Part shown: in pieces, positions 1 through 6,394 of the stretch | How positions within the stretch are numbered: the stretch's first letter is position 1 | How the letters are laid out: each line of letters begins with the position of its first letter | Source of the DNA: JBFGFX01 sp965232455 | Lineage (GTDB): Bacteria > Pseudomonadota > Gammaproteobacteria > Steroidobacterales > Woeseiaceae | DNA: 64,000 nt | Direction: 5' to 3' | Assembly: GCA_965232455.1 (NCBI GenBank) | Contig: OZ246981.1 | Span: 5,456,001-5,520,000, forward strand | The notes under the pieces: generated by a model | The model's input: the letters and a program-made list of their open reading frames with translations, nothing else | Told to the model about the DNA's origin: nothing | Databases searched by the model: none | Made by a program: the position numbers and the translations under genes

Positions 1-216
1 ATGGTGTTGATAGAGGAGTACCTGAAAGCCGGCGAGCTGGAGGTGGTTCTGGAGGATTTCGCGAGGGTCTCGACCGACATCTACATCGTGATGCCGCATA
101 GGGACATGCCTGAAAAAGTCCGTGTCGCGGTCGATTTTCTGACCGATCACATGCGTCAACGCTTTCCTCACGTGGCCCGCGAAGAAACCTCGTTGGAGAC
201 GTCGGTGGCCTCCTAG
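1..216 (+). CDS. LysR-family transcriptional regulator, C-terminal fragment
   Basis: Only the last 71 residues are in the window. They match the end of a LysR effector-binding domain: the segment YIVMPHRDMPEKVRVAVDFL has the late beta strand, a conserved Pro and the Arg/Val/Phe pattern of the terminal helix. LysR proteins are about 300 residues, so the ATG at base 1 is very probably an internal Met and the gene starts upstream. The DNA-binding helix-turn-helix is not visible, so no target can be named. It runs in the same direction as the AhpD-like gene 144 bases downstream; LysR regulators more often face their target, so control of that gene is uncertain. Confidence 0.7.
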   Translation: MVLIEEYLKAGELEVVLEDFARVSTDIYIVMPHRDMPEKVRVAVDFLTDHMRQRFPHVAREETSLETSVAS

Positions 217-360
217 GTAACCGGGTTTTCCTGCGCTGCTGTAGACGATCGGTCAAAAAACTCAGACGAGCAGATATATATCGGCTAGCAAGCTCGCGAT
301 AAATTGCCTCCCCGATGACATTGCGGCGGCGCCGCTCCCCTACCGTCGAGGAGGCAACTG

Positions 361-915
361 ATGGGCACTTTTGACATTCACAACAAAGACACGGCACCCG
401 CAGGGTCCGTCGAATCACTCGTTGGGGCGGAGAAGGCTTTTGGTTTCCTCCCGAATCTGCTCGGCGTTTTTGCCGAGTCACCGGCAACCTTGAAGGCGTA
501 TCTGACCCTCGGCGAACTGGTGGGTCAGACAGCGTTCACCGACACCGAAAGGCAGGTGGTCATACTGGCAATCAGTCGATTCAATGAATGCCACTACTGC
601 GTCGCCGCACATTCGGCGATTGCGGGAATGCAGAAGGTTCCGGCCGACGTGGTTGACGCCATCCGTAACGACGAGGTCATCGCCGATGAAAAACTGCAGG
701 CACTGCGAGTGTTCGCAACGGCGGTTGTCGAGAAACGCGGTTGGGTGACTGACGCGGACGTGACGGCGTTTTTGGAAGCCGGTTACGGCAAAGCCGCCAT
801 TTTGGAAGTGATTCTGGCGCTCAGCTTCAAGGTCTTGAGCAATTACACCAATCATATCGCCGATACGCCGCTCGACGACGCCTTTGCGGCGACCGAGTGG
901 AAGCCGGCTGCCTGA
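361..915 (+). CDS. Carboxymuconolactone decarboxylase/AhpD-like protein
   Basis: A 184-residue protein of the AhpD-like fold. The diagnostic motif is C77-H-Y-C80-V-A-A-H84, the CxxC...H redox site used by AhpD-type peroxidases as a thiol relay or proton shuttle. Glu63 lies at the start of the same helical hairpin, where the family keeps an acid. No signal peptide is present, so it should be cytoplasmic. The start is fixed by a strong Shine-Dalgarno sequence, GAGGAGG at about 349-355. Thioredoxin follows 36 bases later on the same strand, so the two probably form a peroxide or thiol repair pair with thioredoxin as reductant; that pairing is inference. The exact substrate cannot be read from sequence. 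Confidence 0.85.
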   Translation: MGTFDIHNKDTAPAGSVESLVGAEKAFGFLPNLLGVFAESPATLKAYLTLGELVGQTAFTDTERQVVILAISRFNECHYCVAAHSAIAGMQKVPADVVDAIRNDEVIADEKLQALRVFATAVVEKRGWVTDADVTAFLEAGYGKAAILEVILALSFKVLSNYTNHIADTPLDDAFAATEWKPAA

Positions 916-951
916 TCGAACAATCAATCCAGCGGCAAAAAGGAGGACAAT

Positions 952-1293
952 ATGTCTGCAACTGCGAAAGCGCTTACCGTCACGGACGCCGACTTCGACA
1001 GCGAAGTACTCAATTCGGACGTACCGGTTTTGGTCGATTTCTGGGCCGAATGGTGCGGACCCTGCAAAATCGTGGGTCCGACGGTCGAAGAACTCGCCGC
1101 GGACTATGAAGGCCGATTGAAGGTCGCCAAAGTGGACGTCGACGCGAACCCGCAGGCGGCCGGCCGGTTCGGTGTGCGGAGTATCCCCACGCTGATACTC
1201 TTCAAGAACGGTCAGGCAAGCGAAACGACCATCGGCGCCCAGTCGAAAGCGCAGCTCGGCGACCTGATCAACCGGCACATAAAGCCAAACTGA
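952..1293 (+). CDS. trxA: Thioredoxin
   Basis: A 113-residue thioredoxin. The active site W34-C-G-P-C38 is intact, and the cis-proline loop R-S-I-P79-T follows the expected spacing. VDFWAEWCGPCK and VDVDANP are textbook family segments. It reduces protein disulfides in the cytoplasm, using electrons from thioredoxin reductase (not in this window). The start is set by AGGAGG about 8 bases upstream. It closes a two-gene unit with the AhpD-like gene and is followed 41 bases later by a strong intrinsic terminator. Length and motifs leave little room for another assignment, though genomes usually have several thioredoxins and this may not be the main one. Confidence 0.95.
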   Translation: MSATAKALTVTDADFDSEVLNSDVPVLVDFWAEWCGPCKIVGPTVEELAADYEGRLKVAKVDVDANPQAAGRFGVRSIPTLILFKNGQASETTIGAQSKAQLGDLINRHIKPN

Positions 1294-1334
1294 TAGGTTC
1301 ACGCAAGCCGTGGAACGCCTCGGCTGAGCACACG

Positions 1335-1366
1335 AAAAAGCCCGGCAAGCGCGTGCCGGGCTTTTT
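1335..1366 (+). terminator. Rho-independent terminator of the AhpD-like/trxA unit
   Basis: An inverted repeat AAAAAGCCCGGCA / TGCCGGGCTTTTT with a six-base loop. It has a GC-rich stem followed by a U-rich run and sits 41 bases after the trxA stop codon. The A-run on the other side would let it work on the minus strand too. Confidence 0.9.
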
Positions 1367-1474
1367 CTTTTGCGCCGGGCGTTCTCCGCACTCTTTCGGC
1401 ATCCAACCTATCTCGTCGGAGCTCGTCCTGACGGGCGATTCTCCGAAGTTAAGCGCTGTTTGAGTTCCTCGTCG

Positions 1475-1561
1475 GAGGATTGCTACCGGGGACCTCTTTA
1501 GGGGAATGGCTCCCTGCGGTCCGCTTTATTTCCCCTAAAGAGGTCCCCGGCACCAATCCTC
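1475..1561 (+). repeat. Palindromic repeat, copy 1
   Basis: An 87-base hairpin. The left arm 1475-1506 pairs with the right arm 1530-1561, with only two mismatches near the outer end. The inner 19 base pairs start GGGGACCTCTTTAGGGGAA and pair perfectly. The apical core GGAATGGCTCCCTGCGGTCC... (1503-1533) contains the small palindrome GCGGtCCGC. The core is the exact reverse complement of the core of copy 2. Confidence 0.9.
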
Positions 1562-1620
1562 TTGGCATTGCAGCCCGGCCGCACATCCGGTTTCCACGAA
1601 CTTCAGCGGTGGCAGGAATC

Positions 1621-1705
1621 GGCCTTGTCGTTGGGGAGGTGTTTGGTGGAAATAAAGCGGACCGCAGGGAGCCATTCCACCAAACACCTCCCCAATGGCA
1701 AGGCC
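1621..1705 (-). repeat. Palindromic repeat, copy 2 (inverted relative to copy 1)
   Basis: An 85-base hairpin. The inner 21-base arms are perfect (TTGGGGAGGTGTTTGGTGGAA and its complement), and outer pairing continues through GGCCTTG with two mismatches. The 31-base core at 1648-1678 is the exact reverse complement of the copy 1 core. The inner stem differs from copy 1 at 5 of 19 positions, and every difference is matched on the opposite arm. Confidence 0.9.
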
Positions 1706-1794
1706 GGGCACGATCGTCCAAAGAAGGGGGATCGACCGTCAGGACGAGCTCCTGTATCGACCGTCGGTTGCCGGCCGACGGGGCAGCGACGTGT

Positions 1795-2709
1795 TCAGTC
1801 GCCCGACCTCGAGACTGCATGACCGCCAAACTGATTGCGCATCATCGCGAGCAGTTTTGCGGCGTAATCCTGCTTCCCCTGGGTTGCAAAGCGCATCATG
1901 AGGGCCGTACTCATGACGGGCGTGGGGATTCCCTGTTCGATACCCTCGACCGCCGTCCAGCGGCCTTCTCCTGAATCCGCGACAAGCGCCTCCACGTCGA
2001 TGAGTTCCTGATCGTCCGCCAGTACGTTGGCGGTCAGATCCAACAACCAGCTGCGAACGACGCTGCCGTGGCGCCAGGTTTCGGCAATTCCCGCGAGATC
2101 CAGGGCAAAATCGTCACGGGCGCGCAACAGGGAGAAACCTTCCGCATAGGCCTGCATCATCCCGTACTCGATTCCGTTGTGGATCATCTTGACGTAGTGG
2201 CCGCTGCCGACCGGGCCGCAGTGAATCCAGCCGCGGTCGGCCGCAGGAGCCAGCGCTTCGATGACGGGGCGAATAGCGGCGAACGGCGCCTCCGCGCCGC
2301 CGACCATCAGCGCATAACCTTCCCGAAGACCCCATACCCCGCCGGAAACGCCGGCATCGACGTAGTGTATTTCGCGGGCGGAAAGCATTTCGGCCCGGCG
2401 TATGGAGTCTTTGTAGAAGGAGTTTGCGCCATCAACAAGAATGTCGCCCGGTTCGAGCAGCTTCGCCATGCGCTCGACGTAACTTTCGGTTGTATCTCCG
2501 GCCGGCAGCATCAGCCATACTGCTCGGGGCGGCTCCAGCGCCGTCACCAGCTGTTCCGCGGATTCAGCCGCGATCAAACCGCACTCATCCGACAACAGCC
2601 GCGTTTGCGACTCATCGCGGTTGTAACCGATCACTTCAATCCCGGCTCCCCGGAGCCGCCGCGCCATGTTGCCGCCCATGCGGCCCAGCCCAATCATGCC
2701 GATTCTCAT
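1795..2709 (-). CDS. gnd: 6-phosphogluconate dehydrogenase, short (decarboxylating) form
   Basis: A 304-residue protein beginning MRIGMIGLGRMGGNMARRL, the GxGxxG dinucleotide-binding fold of beta-hydroxyacid dehydrogenases at residues 6-13. The catalytic-helix segment GSGHYVKMIHNGIEYGMMQA carries the Lys and the HNGIEYG signature specific to 6-phosphogluconate dehydrogenases. The length matches the short bacterial form (about 300 residues, often NAD-preferring) rather than the 470-residue Gnd. It would convert 6-phosphogluconate to ribulose 5-phosphate in the cytoplasm. GAGG upstream supports the ATG at 2709. A weak hairpin (CCGTCGG/CCGACGG, 1761-1781) follows the stop but lacks a U-run. No other pentose-phosphate gene is adjacent. 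Confidence 0.9.
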   Translation of the reverse strand: MRIGMIGLGRMGGNMARRLRGAGIEVIGYNRDESQTRLLSDECGLIAAESAEQLVTALEPPRAVWLMLPAGDTTESYVERMAKLLEPGDILVDGANSFYKDSIRRAEMLSAREIHYVDAGVSGGVWGLREGYALMVGGAEAPFAAIRPVIEALAPAADRGWIHCGPVGSGHYVKMIHNGIEYGMMQAYAEGFSLLRARDDFALDLAGIAETWRHGSVVRSWLLDLTANVLADDQELIDVEALVADSGEGRWTAVEGIEQGIPTPVMSTALMMRFATQGKQDYAAKLLAMMRNQFGGHAVSRSGD

Positions 2710-2854
2710 CGTTGTTTCCTCGATTCGGGTTGTGCGAACTACTCACAATGTAACGCAGCAGGATGACCGCCGTGAGGCCCAGGATCACGCTCAGTCGAAA
2801 CAGTATTCCGAGCGGAACCGCGACGACCGTCAGCAGAAGCGGCGCTTTGCGCAT
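2636..2854 (-). CDS. Possible small hydrophobic protein
   Basis: An open frame of 72 residues starts 16 bases after the lpd stop and ends inside gnd in another frame, overlapping it by 74 bases. Residues 5-36 are strongly hydrophobic (TVVAVPLGILFRLSVILGLT), compatible with one or two membrane segments; the rest is polar and low in complexity. The space between lpd and gnd is otherwise empty. I see no good Shine-Dalgarno sequence. I do not recognise a family, and this could be a chance frame. Confidence 0.3.
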   Translation of the reverse strand: MRKAPLLLTVVAVPLGILFRLSVILGLTAVILLRYIVSSSHNPNRGNNDENRHDWAGPHGRQHGAAAPGSRD

Positions 2855-2869
2855 CGTAACATCGAAGAT

Positions 2870-4288
2870 CTAGGCGGCCCGCAGCCCGCGATTGGCCAGT
2901 TTGGCGTTCGCGTCACGCAGCGCCGTTCGCAGCCCTTCTTCCACGACCGGATGGTAAAACGGCATGTCGAGCATCTGTCCGACCGTCATGCCCGCCTGAT
3001 GCGCCCAGGCGAGGAGGTGGCCAATGTGTTCCGCGCGCGGGCCAACCATCTCGGCGCCCAGGAAGCGGCCGTCCATTCCGTCGGCGTAAACTCGCAGCAG
3101 CCCCTGATTCTTGAGCATTACGCGGCTTCGCCCCTGGTCCTCGAATGAAACTTCGCCGATGACGACGTCACCGTCGGCCAGGTCGGCGAAACGCGAGCCG
3201 ACCATTGCAATTTGCGGATCCGAAAAGACGATGCCGAGCGGCGTGCGCCGTTCACCTGGGCGGATACTCGCAAAACGCCCGGCGTTGTCGCCGGCGATAC
3301 GGCCTTCGTCGGCCGCTTCATGCAGCAGTGGGCGGTCGTTGTTGACGTCGCCTGCGATGAACACGTGGCTGTTGCCCACGCGCATGGTCTCGGCATCGAA
3401 TATGGGCACGCCGTCAGCGTCCAGCGGCAGGGTGGTCTTTTCAAGGTCCAGGCGGCCCACGTTCGGCCGGCGGCCGGTCGCGGCGATGACGTAGTCGACG
3501 ACGGCGGTCCGGGATTTTCCGTCCAGGTCGGTGTAGTCGATGGCAACGCCGGTCCCCGATCGCTGCATACGCTGCACGTTTGCATCGGCGTCCAGGTAGA
3601 AATCGTCCGAGAACACGGCGCGCGCGGTTTCCATGACGTCCGGGTCGGTCAGAGGACCGATCTGACCGCCGAGTCCGAACATCCGCACGCTAACGCCCAG
3701 ACGACTCAACGCCTGGCCGAGTTCGAGACCGATGACGCCCGGGCCGAAAACGGCGACCGACTTTGGGAGGTCCCGCCACTCGAAAACGTCGTCGTTGACG
3801 AGCAGGCGGTCGCCGAGTGCTTCAAAAAACCCGGGATAACTCGGCGCCGATCCCGTCGCGATGACGATTCGTTTTGCATTGACGATTGTCGAATCACCCG
3901 ATCGGGCGGTGACCTGCAGGCGATGGTCATCCAGAAAACGTGCGTAACCCTGGATCCGCTGCTCCGCCGGAATGTTGTTCACCCCGTCGACGACAAAACC
4001 GACAAACCGGTCTCGCTCGCGACGGACGCGATCCATTACCGCGACGCCGTCGATCTCGGCGGCGCCTGTATTGACGCCGAATTCAGGCGCTTGACCGACG
4101 GCATGTGCGGCCTCTGCCGCCGCGATGAGCAGTTTGCTCGGCATGCAGCCAACCCGCGCACAGGTGGTGCCGTAGGGGCCGCCTTCGATCAGAACGACGC
4201 TGTTGGTCCAGGCGGCGGCGGAACGGAATGCCGCCAGGCCAGCCGATCCGGCGCCGATGACGGCGACGTCAACGTGTCGGGTGTTCAT
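2870..4288 (-). CDS. Dihydrolipoamide dehydrogenase-like flavoprotein disulfide reductase
   Basis: A 472-residue class I pyridine nucleotide-disulfide oxidoreductase. In order it has the FAD fold IGAGSAG (11-17), the redox disulfide C43-ARVG-C48 with MPSKLL, a central NAD(P) fold (FGPGVIGLELGQALSRLG), the second FAD segment FIAGDVNN, and the dimerisation domain ending in the His-Glu motif HPVVEE. The CxxxxC spacing and HPxxEE are those of dihydrolipoyl dehydrogenase. No E1 or E2 gene is nearby, so it may serve as an orphan E3 or reduce another disulfide. Its ATG overlaps the glutaredoxin stop by four bases (ATGA) after GGAGAA, so the two are co-translated and probably act in thiol redox balance. 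Confidence 0.8.
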   Translation of the reverse strand: MNTRHVDVAVIGAGSAGLAAFRSAAAWTNSVVLIEGGPYGTTCARVGCMPSKLLIAAAEAAHAVGQAPEFGVNTGAAEIDGVAVMDRVRRERDRFVGFVVDGVNNIPAEQRIQGYARFLDDHRLQVTARSGDSTIVNAKRIVIATGSAPSYPGFFEALGDRLLVNDDVFEWRDLPKSVAVFGPGVIGLELGQALSRLGVSVRMFGLGGQIGPLTDPDVMETARAVFSDDFYLDADANVQRMQRSGTGVAIDYTDLDGKSRTAVVDYVIAATGRRPNVGRLDLEKTTLPLDADGVPIFDAETMRVGNSHVFIAGDVNNDRPLLHEAADEGRIAGDNAGRFASIRPGERRTPLGIVFSDPQIAMVGSRFADLADGDVVIGEVSFEDQGRSRVMLKNQGLLRVYADGMDGRFLGAEMVGPRAEHIGHLLAWAHQAGMTVGQMLDMPFYHPVVEEGLRTALRDANAKLANRGLRAA

Positions 4289-4560
4289 GCTATTTCTCCC
4301 GCGCCGCTGTCGGCCAGCAGGGCATCCAAAAGGCCGGAATTCTCGGCGCGTAACAGGTCATCGCTGCCGCCAACGTGATGGCCGTCGATAAATACCTGCG
4401 GCACGGACGTCCGGCCCGAGCGGCTGACCATCTCCGCTTCCCGCGGCAGGTCGGCGGTGACGTCGATCTCCTCGAAGTGGAGTCCTCTGGATTCGAGGTG
4501 CTGTTTCGCATTTCCGCAAAACGGGCACCAGCTCTTGGTGTAAATCTCTATCTTCGGCAT
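4285..4560 (-). CDS. grxC: Glutaredoxin 3
   Basis: A 91-residue glutaredoxin. The active site is C12-P-F-C15 (most GrxC have CPYC), followed by the glutathione-binding T-S-V-P-Q-V-F-I and the GGSDDL segment. It reduces glutathione-mixed disulfides in the cytoplasm. AGGACC just upstream supports the ATG at 4560. It is the first gene of a unit with the disulfide reductase, overlapping it by four bases, and is divergent from an AraC-type gene across 184 AT-rich bases. Confidence 0.93.
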   Translation of the reverse strand: MPKIEIYTKSWCPFCGNAKQHLESRGLHFEEIDVTADLPREAEMVSRSGRTSVPQVFIDGHHVGGSDDLLRAENSGLLDALLADSGAGEIA

Positions 4561-4665
4561 TGGTCCTGTCCTCGATACTCGACTAATGCCGTCTAATTTA
4601 TTGTGTATTTAGAGATCAATCTATATCTGTTAGTGCAGTATTTAACTATCGATCGTCTTATTGAT

Positions 4666-4695
4666 TTGGCAGAATAGGATCTGCTGTGACATAAT
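4666..4695 (+). promoter_or_regulatory. Predicted sigma-70 promoter for the AraC-type gene
   Basis: TTGGCA (4666-4671) and CATAAT (4690-4695) are separated by 18 bases, a near-consensus -35/-10 pair. It lies in an AT-rich stretch (4561-4700) between divergent genes and leaves a leader of about 40 bases before the ATG at 4745. Confidence 0.5.
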
Positions 4696-4744
4696 TGACG
4701 GAACACTCCGAAGACGTTCCCGCCGCCGGCGGAAGAGGGACTCG

Positions 4745-5599
4745 ATGGAAGTACTCAGTGACATCCTGCGCTCCATGCACGTCAAGGGAAGCGTCTACTT
4801 TTGCGATCATTTGACATCACCCTGGTCGATGGATTTCGTCGATCCCAAATCGGCCGGATTTCACCTCGTTCGCCGGGGCGAATGCTGGGTATCGTCGGGC
4901 GACTATCTCGAACGGCTGGGCCCCGGGGATATGGTGTTCGTGGAGCCCGGTCGCGATCACACGCTCGCGAGTCAGCCGCCGGGGCAGGAATCCGTCCAGA
5001 ACGAACAGTCCACCCTGCTGCTCTGTGGCTATTGCGATTTCCTGCAGGAGCACAGCACGCCGCTGCTGGAGGTGTTCCCTTCGCTCACCATCGTGCGGGA
5101 AGAAGAATTCCTCAAGCATCCCTGGCTGAAGGGAACCTTGGATCAGCTCAGCGCCGAGTATTTGTCACAGGCGCCCGGCGCGGAACTCGTGGTCGACAAG
5201 CTGACGGAGATCGTCCTGGTCGAACTGATTCGCATCGACTTCGGCCGGAAGGGCAAAAGTCAGTTTGTCAAAGCCTTGTCGGACAAACAGATATCCAAGG
5301 CGCTGCAACAGTTGCACAACAATCCGCACGTGCACTGGACCATCGAGTCTCTTGCCGAAAAGATCGGCATGTCGCGCGCGGCGTTTGCGAAGCGGTTCAA
5401 GGAGCTGGTCGGCTATCCGATGTTCGAGTATCTGACCAAGCTGAGAATACAGCGCGCCAAGGAACTGCTGCGTGAAACGCGGCTACCGCTCTACGAAGTC
5501 GCGAATCGGGTGGGTTACGACTCGGACATGGCGTTTACCAAGACTTTCAAGAAGCATACGGGGACCACGCCGACGCGATATCGCAAGGACCCCGTTTAG
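4745..5599 (+). CDS. AraC-family transcriptional regulator with cupin sensor domain
   Basis: A 284-residue regulator. The N-terminal half is a cupin-type effector domain (VRRGECWV...GPGDMVFVEPGRDH). The last 100 residues hold the paired helix-turn-helices: WTIESLAEKIGMSRAAFAKR, then LPLYEVANRVGYDSDMAFTK followed by F..GTTPTRYR. I chose ATG 4745 because GGAAGAGGGA lies just before it; a TTG 84 bases upstream is in frame but falls within the predicted promoter. It diverges from grxC-lpd and is convergent with pagL, so its target is not obvious; autoregulation or control of grxC is possible. The effector is unknown. Confidence 0.88.
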   Translation: MEVLSDILRSMHVKGSVYFCDHLTSPWSMDFVDPKSAGFHLVRRGECWVSSGDYLERLGPGDMVFVEPGRDHTLASQPPGQESVQNEQSTLLLCGYCDFLQEHSTPLLEVFPSLTIVREEEFLKHPWLKGTLDQLSAEYLSQAPGAELVVDKLTEIVLVELIRIDFGRKGKSQFVKALSDKQISKALQQLHNNPHVHWTIESLAEKIGMSRAAFAKRFKELVGYPMFEYLTKLRIQRAKELLRETRLPLYEVANRVGYDSDMAFTKTFKKHTGTTPTRYRKDPV

Positions 5600-5616
5600 G
5601 TCTCGTGCGCCGATGA

Positions 5617-5643
5617 CCGGAAACGGGTCTGCCCCGTTTCCGG
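5617..5643. terminator. Hairpin between convergent genes
   Basis: Perfect 11-base arms CCGGAAACGGG/CCCGTTTCCGG with a five-base loop lie between the ends of the AraC gene (5599) and pagL (5652). There is no clear U-run on either strand, so terminator function is inferred from position and stem strength. Confidence 0.5.
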
Positions 5644-5651
5644 CCCCTGGG

Positions 5652-6215
5652 TCACTCACGGAACTCGATCGCAAACGTCAGTCCGATCATGTCGAGGCCA
5701 GGATTTTCGCTGTCCAGGCCGCCGTTTGACGTGTGCTGGGCGCGCAGCGACAGCGAATACCTGTCCGTTCGACCGAATCTCGTGCCGAGCGCGAGCGATG
5801 ACGTGAAATGAAAGTTGCCGCCGATGTCCCGGCCGTTGAAGCGAGTTCCGCTCAGCACCGTCGGGCTGAAGCCGAAGTCGACAAACGTCCGGCCATCGCT
5901 CGTGGCGGCAAACCTCCAGACAGGACCCAGCGACAAAAACGGGCGGGTCTCGCTGGAGGTGTAAATCGTCCCGACCGCGAGCTCCAGGTGGTGCGCGCGC
6001 AGCGGACGCGGCGCGCGCAGGCGGTACGAGGCTGCAAATTGATAGGTGTCCTCGAACTTGCCGGCCGCGCCGAGCACGCGGTATTCGTCGGGGAAAAGGA
6101 ACTCCGGTGCCGCGTGGGAGGTGGCGGGCAGGACGACAATCGCGAGCAGCGTCGCCACGACGCGCGTCAGGCGCGTGCCTCCCGGGAGTTTGGCAGTGGA
6201 TGTAGTGTGTTTCAT
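5652..6215 (-). CDS. pagL: PagL-like lipid A 3-O-deacylase, outer membrane
   Basis: A 187-residue protein with an N-terminal signal peptide (hydrophobic VVATLLAIVVLP, cleavage near SHA-A35). The rest alternates like an eight-stranded beta barrel. The C-terminal segment H161-T-S163-N-G-G-L...NPGLDMIGL matches the acyloxyacyl hydrolase/PagL family, whose catalytic His and Ser are spaced HxS. The acidic third residue may be Asp175, where Pseudomonas PagL has Glu; that alignment is by eye. It would remove an acyl chain from lipid A at the cell surface. AGGA precedes the ATG. Upstream DNA carries inverted repeats (6296-6346) suggesting regulation. Confidence 0.75.
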   Translation of the reverse strand: MKHTTSTAKLPGGTRLTRVVATLLAIVVLPATSHAAPEFLFPDEYRVLGAAGKFEDTYQFAASYRLRAPRPLRAHHLELAVGTIYTSSETRPFLSLGPVWRFAATSDGRTFVDFGFSPTVLSGTRFNGRDIGGNFHFTSSLALGTRFGRTDRYSLSLRAQHTSNGGLDSENPGLDMIGLTFAIEFRE

Positions 6216-6295
6216 CGCTCAATCCTGTTTGTCGGTGTCCGGACGGTCGTGCCTGGATGGCCGCACGCCGGAGATGAATTCAGGATTCAAACGAT

Positions 6296-6346
6296 ATAGA
6301 TAGAAAGGAAGTCTATCTATGACTGATTGTGTTTAAGATAGCTATC
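6296..6346. promoter_or_regulatory. Inverted repeats upstream of pagL
   Basis: Two palindromes lie in an AT-rich patch between pagL and the next gene. The first is ATAGATAGA-N7-TCTATCTAT (6296-6320), perfect over nine bases. The second is GATAGCTATC (6337-6346). They share the element GATAG/CTATC, as expected for a repeated operator. They begin 81 bases upstream of the pagL start on the minus strand. The binding protein is unknown. Confidence 0.45.
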
Positions 6347-6394
6347 AATCGTCTATGATCGGCTTATTCCATCAGACTATTAGGCCGATGATGA

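Larger units (their letters stand above)
1418..1752. repeat. Composite palindromic element with outer inverted repeats
   Basis: The outer arms are a perfect 17-base inverted repeat, GGAGCTCGTCCTGACGG at 1418-1434 and its reverse complement at 1736-1752. The match extends inward to about 27 bases with 3 mismatches (1418-1444 and 1726-1752). Between the arms lie two hairpins (1475-1561 and 1621-1705) in opposite orientation to each other. I see no gene inside; open frames here are by-products of the palindromes. No convincing target-site duplication was found. It resembles a non-autonomous REP/BIME- or MITE-like element; no transposase or RAYT gene is in the window. It fills most of the 500-base gap between trxA and gnd. 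Confidence 0.7.

Noticed and set aside
1475..1705. A possible CRISPR array
   Set aside because: There are only two repeat units, in opposite orientation, without regular spacers or cas genes.
1449..1974. Several open frames of 68-164 codons on both strands between trxA and gnd
   Set aside because: They arise from the palindromic repeats, read the same hairpins in different frames and show no ribosome sites or domain features.
3212..4378. A 388-codon plus-strand frame
   Set aside because: It is antisense to the dihydrolipoamide dehydrogenase-like gene and has no recognisable motif.
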